Source: Bigelowiella natans CCMP2755
Taxonomy: Eukaryota; Cercozoa; Chlorarachniophyceae
Direction: 5' to 3'
Assembly (NCBI GenBank): GCA_000320545.1
Contig: ADNK01003252.1
Coordinates: forward strand, 1 to 64,000
DNA length: 64,000 bases
This document shows positions 24,355-34,123 of this stretch, one piece after another; position 1 is the first letter of the stretch, and every line of letters begins with the position of its first letter. Made by a program: the position numbers and the translations under genes. Below the pieces are notes generated by a model, which was not told the origin of the DNA, did not search any database, and was given only the letters and a program-made list of their open reading frames with translations.

Positions 24355-26204
24355 TGGCTGGAACATTGCAATTGGTCATGAGCCTCAATGACAACACGCT
24401 CAAGAGACTGCCAGTTCTCAAGTGCAACGTTCGCTCTTGCAAGAATTTCACTCCACGTTGCAAGGCCCACTTTGCGCAAGACGACGACCTCCACGATGTC
24501 ATGGAAGGAACGTTTTGGGACAACAATGGATGTGCTGGACACATCATTCATCTGCCTCTCTCTCGTGACAAGACCAGAGGGGCGACAAAGGCCAAGTGTG
24601 AACTCAAAACGCCTGAGAAGAAGAAGCATGGTGAACACGAGCAGGATTCAGACAAGGATGAGGCAGGAGGAGGCCCCTCTGAGGATTCACTCAAGCGATG
24701 TCAGAAGGCCAATGGGAAGACATGCTCCACTCTCGTCCCTGGCACATCAGAAGAATGTGACAAGGTGCTTGATGGAGTTGGGGAAAGGGATGGCAAAGGA
24801 CTCTGGGACGCGATCGTCAAGGAGTTCGATCACCCTGCCCGGGCAAACGTTAGACGCACACTCAAGAACTGTTTCCAGTTGACCCAAAAGAAGAACGAAG
24901 CCATGTCCGATTGCGTCCATCGATCCAATGAGTTGACAAACACCATCGCATCACACGGGATCAACATCGGGCAGGAAATGAGGCTTGCAGTTCTTTTGTC
25001 CGGACTGGCGCCCAGGTTCGCGGAAACAAGGCTCACTCTGGAATTGGATGAAACAACCACATGCGAACCTGCCACCGTGAAACCAAAGGATCACGACACT
25101 CAGGAATTCACTTGCACCAAGAAAAAGGGAGACGACTCCGGTGCCACTGCCTTTTCCATCGAATCAAAGAAACCAATCGGGCCGAAGTCTGCCAAGCCTC
25201 CCCGAGACCATTCGAAATGCAAGTGCCACGCTTGTGGTGAAACCGGTCATCTGCAAAGAAACTGCCCCACGAGGAAGGACCTCAAGTGTTCGCACTGTTC
25301 AAAGAGGGGACACTTGGAGAGCGCATGCAGAAAGAAGGCACGAGACGATGAGATCCGAGAAGCGAAGAACCACAGCTGTGTCGTGGAGGGTGAAGACGTG
25401 GCCTTCACGATGTCCGGACTGATTGACTCGGACCCCTCAGCTGAGCCGAGCTTCGCACTGTCGACTTGGGGTGTGCCTCCGTTTGCAGCCGGGGATTCAT
25501 TCACCGATGATTTTTTTGATTTTTTCGGGGATTCGTCTCCGAATGTCCGGAACCCAGCAACACCCGAAACACCTTTCGAACTTCCAGGTGTTTCCTTGGT
25601 TGTGGGATCGCTCGACCGCCCTGCGGGGAACGCTCTTGTGGAGCCACGCGGACAAGATTCCGAGCCCGCTCTTGCCCCGGACAATTCGATTCGCCCATCT
25701 CGCTCGAATTCGGAATCCGAACACGACGATGCCATTTTTCGAGCAACCATGCCGAGCTCGCATCCGACATCGAAACGAAGGCGACTCCACGACCCTTCCT
25801 CTTCCGAGGCACGTGCGGCATCTCACGACCCAAGCAACACCATGAGCCATTGGACAATTGATTCGGGTGCGACTCTTGACATCTGCAATGATCGAAAGGC
25901 CATTTCGTGCCCGGAGCCAACATCCAAGCACGTCAAGGTCGCTGATGGGCGTTGCATCTGTGATTGTCCCTCTGCGCCGCGCTTGCGCCCGCAACACGTC
26001 GCGCAACATCCGAACAATCAACGGAAAGTGCAAACCGGCGCCGTCGCCGGTGTGATTCCTGCCCAGTCTCAACAATTGCGAATGCCAGAACTCCGTCTCG
26101 CACCGACACCTCCCTGGGGTCGTTGCTTGCTCTTCGTTCTCTTCGCATCTCTGCCTCCACTTCCTTTCGGCCCACCGCCGTTCAGTTCAATTGCGGAGGT
26201 GTGA
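24355..26204 (+). pseudogene. Gag and first half of protease of the older Copia
   Basis: From the ATG at 24,355 the frame encodes a UBN2-type gag (WDAIVKEFDHPARANVRRTL and MSDCVHRSNEL regions), two CCHC zinc knuckles (CHACGETGHLQRNC and CSHCSKRGHLESAC, near 25,225-25,335) and the protease active-site segment WTIDSGATLDICND (near 25,853). Soon after VADGRC (about 25,960) it leaves the protease and runs into the inserted repeat DNA, ending at 26,204. No tyrosine occurs in the frame and I found one TA in the first kilobase of it (24,850). It provides capsid and maturation functions in an intact element; here it is cut. Confidence 0.8.
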
Positions 26205-26725
26205 TTGCCGTTTGCCCACTGCAATCCCCTCCGTTCACTTCCCTCTCTGTCGATTTCCTGGACTCAATTTGATGTGGAGGCAATCCCCTCCGTTCACTTC
26301 CCTCTGTGTCGATTGAACGGAGGCAATCCCCTCCGTTCAATCCCCTCCCTGTTGACCACTTGTTGACAATGACAACAAACTTGCTGCTCCTGTCGCAGCC
26401 CCCTTTGGCAACTGACTTGTCACCCCCGTGCCATTGCGACAACCGCTTGTCGTGATGACGACCATTGCGACAACCGCTTGTCGCAATGTGACAACAACGA
26501 CAATGATGATGACCGTGACGACAACCGCTCGTCGCAATGATGACCGGTTGCGTCCCAAGCGCCCCCTGCCAACGGGCCGCCAAACAGGCGCCAATGCAGG
26601 CGCCAATGTGACCAAACAGGCGCCAATGTGGGCGCCAATGTGATGACAACAGGCGCCTGTGCGCGCCACGCTGTGTCCGTCATGACCAGGCGCGACGTGT
26701 GTTTGTGCATCAGGATGATGCATGA
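25970..26725. repeat. Repeat- and hairpin-rich insertion inside the protease region
   Basis: The protease reading VADGRC near 25,955 resumes as GTVGAFKGVHCC near 26,752, so about 750 bp is inserted. It holds tandem GGAGGCAATCCCCTCCGTTC units (26,250-26,350), several copies of GACAACCGCTTGTCG (26,435-26,540; a short palindrome) and CAGGCGCCAATGTG (26,585-26,640). It is probably a non-autonomous element or local amplification. No certain target duplication was found. Confidence 0.55.
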
Positions 26726-26729
26726 CTGC

Positions 26730-27450
26730 AGCATCACAGCCTCTCCAAAGGGGACAGTCGGTGCATTCAAAGGTGTGCATTGCTGCCCCGAGAGTTCTGT
26801 TGATTTATTGTCTGCAAGCAAGACTGATCGATGGTGGATGTTCTGTCAGGTTCCATTCCGGAGAGTGCACCATTCAAGGCGACGCCCAGACGCACGCAGC
26901 ACGTCTGAGCGGCGGCCCATGTCGCATGCCTCTCACTCATGGAACACCTGCCGATCAAGCGCTCGCAATCACGAACTCGCCAAGCAGTGCCAGACTTTGG
27001 CACTTGCGGCTGGGGCATGTCTCGAATGAGCGCCTGTCATCTCTGTCCAAATTGGGCATCATCCGAGGCTTGACCTCACTCGGGACGCCATGCGCCGCAT
27101 GCCTTTCTGCGAGTCGTGTGCCCTGGCCAAGACTGGACACGCTTCGTTCAACAAAGTGGCCAGCAGTCGCCCAACTCGGATCTTGCAGACCACGTGCGCT
27201 GATGCATGCGGACCCGTGCCAGCGTGGCGACCAAATCCCTTGCTGGTGCCAGTCGTCATGTCACATGCTTTTGCGGCTGCAGCACGCGCCCCTGGGTGTT
27301 CTTCGTGTGTTCGAAAGCCCGTGCATCCCTGGAGCTCCTCTCCTTTCTCAAGACTGTCCGCGGCCCGCGCGGCGAAAGACGCCACACCCTTGTCACTGAT
27401 GGGGGAGAATTCGACTCGGATCACTTCCGTGAGTCCCTGGAACACACGGG
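26730..27450 (+). pseudogene. Protease end, pre-integrase and integrase start of the older Copia
   Basis: Spread over three frames: SSVDLLSASK (end of protease), then LWHLRLGHVSNERLSSL (GAG-pre-integrase zinc region, near 26,997-27,050), then ILQTTCADACGPV (first integrase Asp) and finally TLVTDGGEFDSDHFRESLEH (second integrase Asp, near 27,388-27,445). At least two frameshifts are needed to join them. The frame stops abruptly at 27,450, the edge of the nested insertion, and continues in phase after 34,123. Confidence 0.75.
27446..27450. repeat. Target site duplication ACGGG (left)
   Basis: ACGGG immediately left of the LTR at 27,451; repeated at 34,119-34,123 immediately right of the other LTR. 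A 5-bp duplication is typical of Copia integration. Confidence 0.9.
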
Positions 27451-27866
27451 TTTCAGCGGGCTTGCGGTGGCTGCTGGTGCTTGTGCGCGGGACTGTGTTG
27501 TTGACGTGGCAAAGTCAACACGCGGTCTCGTGTGCTTTTGAATTCTGATGATGACTTGTGACTTGCGCTGCACGCATGTGCGCATTGGATTCCGGCGCAT
27601 TCGCGAAGATTCTCGAATCTTCCAGAATTCTCTCGAATTCTCTCGAGTGTTCTGGAAGATTCCCGAAGTTTCCGGAACGCTCTCGAAGATTCTGGAAGTG
27701 TCTCGAATCTTCCGGAGTGTTCTCGAAGCTTCTGGAAGATTCTCGAAGATTCCCGAAGTTCTGAGAACTTCCATGCGCACGTGCGCAGCGCAGCGTGCAG
27801 CACGAGTGCACGTGCGCATGCTGCGACAGCTCCTTGATCGTGGGTGGCGCGGCCAGACCGCTGACA
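27451..27866 (-). repeat. 3' LTR of the younger Copia
   Basis: 416 bp, reading TGTCAGCGGT to CCGCTGAAA on the minus strand, a near-perfect terminal inverted repeat. It contains the 160-bp heat-shock array and GCACGTGCGC-type palindromes. No TA dinucleotide is present. Confidence 0.92.
27600..27759. promoter_or_regulatory. 160-bp heat-shock-element array (3' LTR)
   Basis: Sixteen consecutive 10-bp units of the form TTCNNGAANN without any break in register (for example TTCTCGAATC, TTCCGGAACG, TTCTGGAAGA). That is about 32 alternating GAA/TTC half-sites, and most units match at both. HSF trimers bind three such half-sites; ordinary heat-shock promoters carry three to six. The array is palindromic in character, so it works in either orientation. 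Heat- or stress-induced transcription is inferred, by analogy with the heat-responsive ONSEN Copia element of Arabidopsis. Confidence 0.85.
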
Positions 27867-28229
27867 CGCCCCCATGGACGTGGTGACCACGATCAGAGTG
27901 CTGATGTGCACGTGCCATTTCTGCCATGGTGACAGAACTTTTGCACGGTGCTGCACATGGACGCCATTCCCAAAGGTTTCGGAGTCCGAATGGTTGACAA
28001 AATTTTGCCGACCAAACATCGCACCACCAGACGCCTGAAACTCTGTGCAGAGGCACAAAATTCCCAGGCTTGCAACTGGGCAAGGTGCCATGGGCATGGT
28101 GCACTCCGAAATCGGCAGGAAAAATTCTTGCCTGACTGGGCAAGGTGCCACCATTTCGGTACGAACTGGGACTTGTCCAAAAAAAAATCAAAATTTTTTT
28201 TTTTGGACGACACCAGTGTGCTTCCAGAA

Positions 28230-28305
28230 AAAATTCTGGAATCCCTCACGTGCTTCCAGAAAACATTCTGGAACGTTCTGGAACGTTCTGGAACACCGAT
28301 CTGGT
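28230..28305. promoter_or_regulatory. Second HSE cluster in the 3' region of the younger Copia
   Basis: CTTCCAGAAAAAATTCTGGA, CTTCCAGAAAACATTCTGGA and the run TTCTGGAACGTTCTGGAAC are further alternating TTC/GAA sites, outside the LTR and downstream of the coding frame. Confidence 0.6.
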
Positions 28306-28393
28306 TTCCCATGGTCAGGTCCCCAAATTCAGGAACTTCGATCGACCGTGCTTTTGACTCTTCACCTTGCCCCACCTCTCGTGATGAGGCGAG

Positions 28394-31300
28394 CTACGTG
28401 CACGTCCACGTCCCCCAATGGAGCTCTTCCCTGAGAGACGAAATTGCGGGCTGGGCTCCAAGTGCTGTTGGCTGGCTGGGTTGCAGAAATTGCGGGCTGG
28501 GCTGCAAATGCTGTTGGCTGGCTGGGTCGCAGCCATGCCAAATCGAGAAGGAATGCCGAAGAAAATGCAGTCTGCCTTCGTGGGTCTGAAGGCATTGACA
28601 ATGGACATGGCAACAGCACGTGCATTGCACGTGTGTCACGTGTGTGACATCACGTGTCTGCAATGTTGTGCTCTGGTCATGGCGACATTGTTCTTCCATG
28701 CCTCCACACAGGGAAGGCAGTTTTTTTTCTGTCTTGTTCATTTTCAATTTCGTGGGTGTCTCGTGGTGTGCAGCCTCGTGTCTTGTTCTCGTTTTGCAGG
28801 CATCCTGTCTTTGTTCCACATTCGCCCCCATGATTGTGCAGTGTCTGGAAGACAGACACTGTGCAATTGTGCAATCCACAGCGCAATTTGCATTCGCCCC
28901 CATCGGAGCTGTGCACACAGCTGTGCACGTGGTCCATGGTGAGATGCGCAAGGAAAGGCACACACACGTGAAGATGTGTGCCATCAAAACCTTGCAGCCC
29001 ACGTGTTCACATGTTGCAGGTTTCTGGATGGACGTGGGGCTTTCACAGGGCGTCCAAGCGGACGTGGGGCCGACAAGGCGAGGGAGCTTGCAAGGTGGAG
29101 CCTTTGCAGTCATTTTTCTTTTTCTGGTGCCTTGCAGCATGATGGTCAGTTTTTCTCTGTGTGATGCAGGGAACAAGAAATCACAGTGTTTCTTGTTGCT
29201 AGGTCCTGGCAGAGCCTTGGTGAGCACATCAGCGGGATTGTCCTCCCCAGGCATTTTGTTCATGCAGATCTGCTTGGTTTGATGGTCATCACGAACATTG
29301 TGACATTCCATCCTCACGTTCTTGCCTTTCTGTGTGAATCCAGGCTTGGCTGCAATGGAGATGGCTGCTTGAGAGTCACAACACACAGGCACAGGTTTCG
29401 GTGTTTTCATCTTTGACTCCTGTGGCAACTGAGTGACATGCACTGACTCTCTGCATGCATCTGATGATGCCACGTGCTCAGCCTCGCCACTGGACATGGC
29501 AACGACCTTTTGCTTGTTGCTCTTCCAGACAACAGGTGCGTTGCTTGACGATGTGAAATGTCCTGAGTGTGATTTGCCTGTTTTCTTGCAGGTCTTCCAG
29601 GAAGCATCGACGTGGGCTTCAAGCTCAGGTTTGGACGCTGCTTTGAAGGTGATTCTTTTGTCCTTTGTGTTGACCAGACATTGCAGCAAGCGCACTGCAG
29701 CGATGTGGTGCATGGTTCTAGGATCTTGACTGTGGGAAGCTAGACGAGATGGAGTGCAGCAGATGTCTGGCCTAGCAGCCACCGCCGCACACATTGCGGC
29801 TCCCATGATGGATCTGCATGCCTTTTGATCCACTTTCTCATGCTCCTCGCATTCGTCTAACTTTGATCCTGTTGTCATTGGTGTTTTTGCTCTTTTTGCA
29901 GGCGTGATGTCGCACTTCTGGGCGAGTCTGGTGAGGTGATCTTCCTGCGATGTCCAATGGTTTCCTTCATTGTCGCTACCAACTCTTGTGCCCAGTGTTT
30001 TCTTCAGCTCGCCTTCATCGCGAAACTCAAACTTGTCGCCCATTCGCTTCATGACAAAGTCCAGGTCTTTCTCATCTTGATGTGCCATGCACGTGTCATC
30101 CACGAAACATGACAACGTGATGATTCTTCCTTGTCTGTGCATCATCATTGGGCAAGGATCGGAGTGAAGCTGGACAAAGCCAATGGCGTTGAGATGCTCG
30201 AGCAAGGTGAGGCTGAACATTGCACTTGCTTGTGTCAGCCCATGAATGCTTTCATTTGCCAGTGGGGCTAGTGGAAGGCCACTGTTGCATGGCCGGATTT
30301 CATCAGGTGTCTTCGGCTTCCACCCTTTGGGCATTTCCATGCACACTTTGCAGTCCATCTTTCCAGTTGGGAAAGCTGCAAGTGCATCTGTCCCGCACAG
30401 TTCAAGCTTGAGGACAGATGCCATGGCTGACATCATCCGAAAACTGCTTGGGGACAACGTCGGGGAATGAGAGAAGAAGAAGTCTTCTCCCGGGATCTGC
30501 GTGAACCCTCGCGCGACCAGCCTTGACTTGCACCGAATGGCATGGTCTGCATTCATTTTCTTCTTGAATGCCCATTCAGATGCAACCAAATTTGCATCCT
30601 TGGGTCGCACCACCAGCGTGAACGTTCCAAGTTTTCGAAGCTGGTGCAGTTCCTCTTCCGCAGAAGGTGTCCAATGCTTCTCATCATCTCCTGTGATTGC
30701 ATCGTCATGCGTCTTGGGAAGGTCCTCGATCTCATGTGCTGATGGAGCTTTTGTGTTCATCAGGCGGTCGCAACAGCTACCAAGTGTTCCGTGACGAACA
30801 CCAGGTACTCCCCTGTTTTCTCTGTTCGACCTTCGAGGCTTGCTTTTTGCTTTTGTTTCAGGCCCACCATCCTCTGGCAACTCGTCAGTTGCACTGGATG
30901 GTTCGGGGGCGTCCGCGTCGGCAGGACCTTCTGGATGAAGGTGCGCCAAAGCCGAATCACTAACTTTGTTTCTCTTCAGCGAAGGAAACTCAAACACTGT
31001 GTGGTGCCATTTAGTTGCACGGACTCTTTCAATTTTCAGCGTCTTCGTGGCGACGAGAAAAGCACCAAATCCATCGTCATGTCCCAACACACGCACGTGT
31101 TCACCTCTAGCACCCACACCACCTGCAGGTCGGAGTTCCTTGTCGATGTGGTTTGCTCCGATGCATCCCCAGGTAGTCAGATTCTTCAGATTTGGTTGCT
31201 CATGGTGCAGTAGTTCTTCAGGCGTTTTTCTACCAGGTGTGCTGCGATGTGAGGTGACGTTGTGGAGACATGCTGCAGTCTGAGCTGCGTAGGACCAGCA

Positions 31301-33415
31301 TCCGACCGGCAAGCGTGCATGTTCTGACATGGCTCTTGTTTTCGCCATGATGGTCTGCACGTGACGCTCGGACATTCCATTTTGCTCAGGTGTTCGGGCG
31401 GTGCTAGGAACCCATTTTGTTCCTTCGGAGGTGAGCCAGCTGTGCAGTTTTGCGCTCACGTGTTCGCCTCCACCATCCGATCTGAATTCGTCTGTGCTTC
31501 CACAACCTGGAAGCTTTCTGATGTGCTTTGTGAACTGTGTGGTTTTCTGCGTAACTTCGCTTTTCTTTCTCAAGAGCTCCAAGGTGACCCACCTTGTTCC
31601 TTCATGTGCGAACATCACGAAACACTTGTGACCATCCATGCTGTTAGGCATGGTCTTTGCATCAGAGTGAATTCCATTCCACATCCGGTTTTTCTTGTGG
31701 ATGACAGGCACACATTTTTGTTTCTTTTTGACAGCATCGTTCTCAATCTTTGCTTTGTTCCGATGCTGTTTCATCCTTTCTTGGGCGCTTAGATCAAAGA
31801 TCGGAGATCTTTTTGTTTTGGCTACATCACAGGCCTTGCAAAAGATCTTCTTTGGCATCTTTGTCATCTTGGAACAAGGCAAACCTTCTGCAACTGCATG
31901 GGTGTCTCTCATCTCATCCGTTGCGATGTGCCCTAGGATGTCATGTGCGTGCTTGATTGGAGATGGCTGCTTCATGGGGTGGGATTTGAATCTTTGTGTG
32001 TTTGCACTTTTGTTCATTTGTTCACATCTCAAATGAAATGGGCCGTCGTCTTGAAAGTCTCCGAACGCGTGTTCCTCTCCGTTGGCGGTGATGCTTGTTC
32101 CTTGTTTTGTTCCTTTGCACTCGCTGCCACTCTTGACTAGTCTGTTCAGAGAGATCACATTGCCTGCAGCTTCTTCAGAGTGCAAAGCTCCTTGCAGAAC
32201 AATTTTGTGCATCTTTCCTTGCTTGTTTTTAGCAGTTAGTTTGACGTCGCCTGCACAATTCACAAAGAATCCTGTCCCATCTTTGCCAACTTCCATGCAT
32301 CGTGGTTGAACAGGTTTCAACTCGTTGAAGAAGTCGCGGTCGCAGAAGAAGTGGTTCATGTTGTTGGCTCCGCTGTCGAGAAGGATCAAAGGCTTGTGGT
32401 TGCACTTCAGCGTTTGCAGGTAAGAATTGTCGCGTGCCATCTTGTCAATGCAAGAGGGTCTTTGGGAAGGGGAGCCATGATCAATGAAGGAATGGTGTTT
32501 TCCTTTGTTCTGCTTGCCTTCATCTCTCATCTTGTTTCTGCATTCCTTTTCCCAATGTCCTTTCTTGCCACAGTGATGGCACTTTGTTCTTTTCTTTGAG
32601 TTCAAGAAACAGTCTTCTCTCTTTTGCTTCTTGGAATTGTCTTGACATGGTTCGCTGTTGCATCTGTTCTTTCCCTTTTTGAATTTCCTCTTGTGGGTCT
32701 TCAGCTGACCTGTGAGTTCGTTTGGCCTTTTCTCCAAGCCATCGTGCATCTTCACGTGTTTGTGTTCTGCACTGGTGTGTCCTGCATGTTTCTTTGAAGG
32801 TCTCTGCCCGTCATCCAATGATCGGGAGTTCATGTGGGAGCGGATCATGTCCACTGCAGAGTCGAAGGCAACATCTTTCTTGTTGTTGATGACTGCAACC
32901 ACAGTCTCGCATTTTTCGCTAGGTGCAAGTCCTCGAAGTGGAGTGGCAAGCGCTTGGTTGTCGGAGCATCCTTCGTGCTGTGCCCGAAGTCTTCTGATCG
33001 TCGAGTCAAGGTCAGAATGATGCTTTGTGAAGTCTCCATTGTGCTGACCCATGTTCACATCACTCAGTTTCGAATGAAGTTTCCTGACGGCTGCAGGATT
33101 GGCAGGCTCGCACTTCTCCAGCAAGGCTGCTGAGGTGACTGCCACGTCTTTGGGTTTTCCTTCGAGCAGATCGAAGAATTTGTCAGGAAGGGTGGCAGTG
33201 AGGAAGAATCTTCCTCTCTTTCTTTTGTTGATCTTTTCTTGTGATCCTCTTCCTTCAGATTTGGGATTGAGGACATCGAATTGCTCCGGGGACAGCTTGA
33301 GCACTTCTCGTCGGTGGGCGGGGTCGGTGCGCACATTGACTTCTGTCACCTTTCCTTCTGTTTCCATGTTGACATTGAAGCATGATTCCAAATCCGCTGC
33401 TTCAAAGGCAGACAT
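28394..33415 (-). CDS. Gag-Pol polyprotein of the younger Copia (single 1,673-codon frame)
   Basis: One uninterrupted frame from ATG at 33,415. Order: gag; CCHC knuckle CHHCGKKGHWEKEC (near 32,545-32,585); protease LLDSGANNM (near 32,358-32,385); pre-integrase Cys/His region (near 31,800-31,960); integrase with DGGGEH and TPEQNGMSERH (near 31,370-31,480); RT with AFPTGK and the active box FVDDTCM (near 30,087-30,108) where Copia normally has YVDD; RNase H with HVDASW (near 29,600). Homology ends near 29,090; the last 230 or so codons run through 3' non-coding DNA and are probably not part of the natural product, or stay only because TA-containing stops are missing. I count two tyrosines in the whole frame. 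It provides capsid, integration and reverse transcription, and looks capable of being active. Confidence 0.9.
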   Translation of the reverse strand: MSAFEAADLESCFNVNMETEGKVTEVNVRTDPAHRREVLKLSPEQFDVLNPKSEGRGSQEKINKRKRGRFFLTATLPDKFFDLLEGKPKDVAVTSAALLEKCEPANPAAVRKLHSKLSDVNMGQHNGDFTKHHSDLDSTIRRLRAQHEGCSDNQALATPLRGLAPSEKCETVVAVINNKKDVAFDSAVDMIRSHMNSRSLDDGQRPSKKHAGHTSAEHKHVKMHDGLEKRPNELTGQLKTHKRKFKKGKNRCNSEPCQDNSKKQKREDCFLNSKKRTKCHHCGKKGHWEKECRNKMRDEGKQNKGKHHSFIDHGSPSQRPSCIDKMARDNSYLQTLKCNHKPLILLDSGANNMNHFFCDRDFFNELKPVQPRCMEVGKDGTGFFVNCAGDVKLTAKNKQGKMHKIVLQGALHSEEAAGNVISLNRLVKSGSECKGTKQGTSITANGEEHAFGDFQDDGPFHLRCEQMNKSANTQRFKSHPMKQPSPIKHAHDILGHIATDEMRDTHAVAEGLPCSKMTKMPKKIFCKACDVAKTKRSPIFDLSAQERMKQHRNKAKIENDAVKKKQKCVPVIHKKNRMWNGIHSDAKTMPNSMDGHKCFVMFAHEGTRWVTLELLRKKSEVTQKTTQFTKHIRKLPGCGSTDEFRSDGGGEHVSAKLHSWLTSEGTKWVPSTARTPEQNGMSERHVQTIMAKTRAMSEHARLPVGCWSYAAQTAACLHNVTSHRSTPGRKTPEELLHHEQPNLKNLTTWGCIGANHIDKELRPAGGVGARGEHVRVLGHDDGFGAFLVATKTLKIERVRATKWHHTVFEFPSLKRNKVSDSALAHLHPEGPADADAPEPSSATDELPEDGGPETKAKSKPRRSNRENRGVPGVRHGTLGSCCDRLMNTKAPSAHEIEDLPKTHDDAITGDDEKHWTPSAEEELHQLRKLGTFTLVVRPKDANLVASEWAFKKKMNADHAIRCKSRLVARGFTQIPGEDFFFSHSPTLSPSSFRMMSAMASVLKLELCGTDALAAFPTGKMDCKVCMEMPKGWKPKTPDEIRPCNSGLPLAPLANESIHGLTQASAMFSLTLLEHLNAIGFVQLHSDPCPMMMHRQGRIITLSCFVDDTCMAHQDEKDLDFVMKRMGDKFEFRDEGELKKTLGTRVGSDNEGNHWTSQEDHLTRLAQKCDITPAKRAKTPMTTGSKLDECEEHEKVDQKACRSIMGAAMCAAVAARPDICCTPSRLASHSQDPRTMHHIAAVRLLQCLVNTKDKRITFKAASKPELEAHVDASWKTCKKTGKSHSGHFTSSSNAPVVWKSNKQKVVAMSSGEAEHVASSDACRESVHVTQLPQESKMKTPKPVPVCCDSQAAISIAAKPGFTQKGKNVRMECHNVRDDHQTKQICMNKMPGEDNPADVLTKALPGPSNKKHCDFLFPASHREKLTIMLQGTRKRKMTAKAPPCKLPRLVGPTSAWTPCESPTSIQKPATCEHVGCKVLMAHIFTCVCLSLRISPWTTCTAVCTAPMGANANCAVDCTIAQCLSSRHCTIMGANVEQRQDACKTRTRHEAAHHETPTKLKMNKTEKKLPSLCGGMEEQCRHDQSTTLQTRDVTHVTHVQCTCCCHVHCQCLQTHEGRLHFLRHSFSIWHGCDPASQQHLQPSPQFLQPSQPTALGAQPAISSLREELHWGTWTCT
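28438..28535. repeat. 48-bp tandem repeat in the 3' region of the younger Copia
   Basis: Two copies of a unit that begins GAAATTGCGGGCTGGGCT and ends GTTGGCTGGCTGGG, with few differences. It lies at the far end of the long frame and is translated only as read-through. Confidence 0.85.
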
Positions 33416-33702
33416 CAGCTTGCACGTGTGGGGCTTGTGGTTGCTGCCATCGTGCTTGAGGGTGAAGTTTTTCAGCAGGGAGTCTGTCTGCTTTTCTGAT
33501 GCGTTGTTTCGTTCCTGTTTTCTTTGTTTTTTGGTGCTTTGGAGGCTTGATCGAAGATTGGCTGAGGGAATGCTGTTGTCGCTTTCAGTTCCTTCTTCTG
33601 GAAGGATGTAGCTGAAGGGGGGTGGGGGGTTGCTTGGTTCTTTTCTGAGTCAGTTCTCTGGCAAGTCCTCTTGAGGCTCACAACCTTTTGAGGCTCATGA
33701 CC

Positions 33703-34118
33703 TTTTGGCGGGCTTGCAGTGGCTGCTGGTGCTTGTGCGCGGGACTGTGTTGTTGATGTGGCAAAGTCAACACGCGGTCTCGTGTGCTTTTGAATTCTGA
33801 TGATGACTTGTGACTTGCGCTGCACGCATGTGCGCATTGGGTTCCGGCGCATTCGCGAAGATTCTCGAATCTTCCAGAATTCTCTCGAATTCTCTCGAGT
33901 GTTCTGGAAGATTCCCGAAGTTTCCGGAACGCTCTCGAAGATTCTGGAAGTGTCTCGAATCTTCCGGAGTGTTCTCGAAGCTTCTGGAAGATTCTCGAAG
34001 ATTCCCGAAGTTCTGAGAACTTCCATGCGCACGTGCGCAGCGCAGCGTGCAGCACGAGTGCACGTGCGCATGCTGCGACAGCTCCTTGATCGTGGGTGGC
34101 GCGGCCAGACCGCTGACA
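33703..34118 (-). repeat. 5' LTR of the younger Copia, with HSE array
   Basis: It matches 27,451-27,866 nearly exactly. Its array of sixteen TTCNNGAANN units lies at about 33,852-34,011 and should act as the promoter of the Gag-Pol transcript, which runs leftward. Confidence 0.92.
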
Positions 34119-34123
34119 ACGGG
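34119..34123. repeat. Target site duplication ACGGG (right)
   Basis: Second copy of the ACGGG duplication; see 27,446-27,450. Skipping the insert and one copy keeps the integrase frame of the older Copia. Confidence 0.9.

Larger units (their letters stand above)
27451..34118 (-). mobile_element. Younger Copia retrotransposon with heat-shock-element LTRs, nearly intact
   Basis: A 6,668-bp element inserted antisense into the integrase gene of the older Copia. LTRs of 416 bp lie at 33,703-34,118 (5' LTR on the minus strand) and 27,451-27,866 (3' LTR), starting TGTCAGCGGT. They differ at about five positions, three within the core and two at the extreme inner end, so insertion is recent. ACGGG flanks both sides. 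One long open frame encodes the whole Gag-Pol. The 3' region between the frame and the 3' LTR holds more heat-shock-type sites and a 48-bp tandem repeat. The LTRs contain no TA at all. Confidence 0.93.

Noticed and set aside
26182..26821. Minus-strand frames of 130-155 codons in the older Copia
   Set aside because: They overlap the repeat insertion and the recognised plus-strand protease/integrase. They are open only because TA-type stops are absent.
28394..29090. C-terminal extension of the younger Copia polyprotein as a new domain
   Set aside because: It is Cys/His/Thr-rich low-quality sequence covering the 48-bp tandem repeat and the start of the 3' region; simple read-through is more likely.
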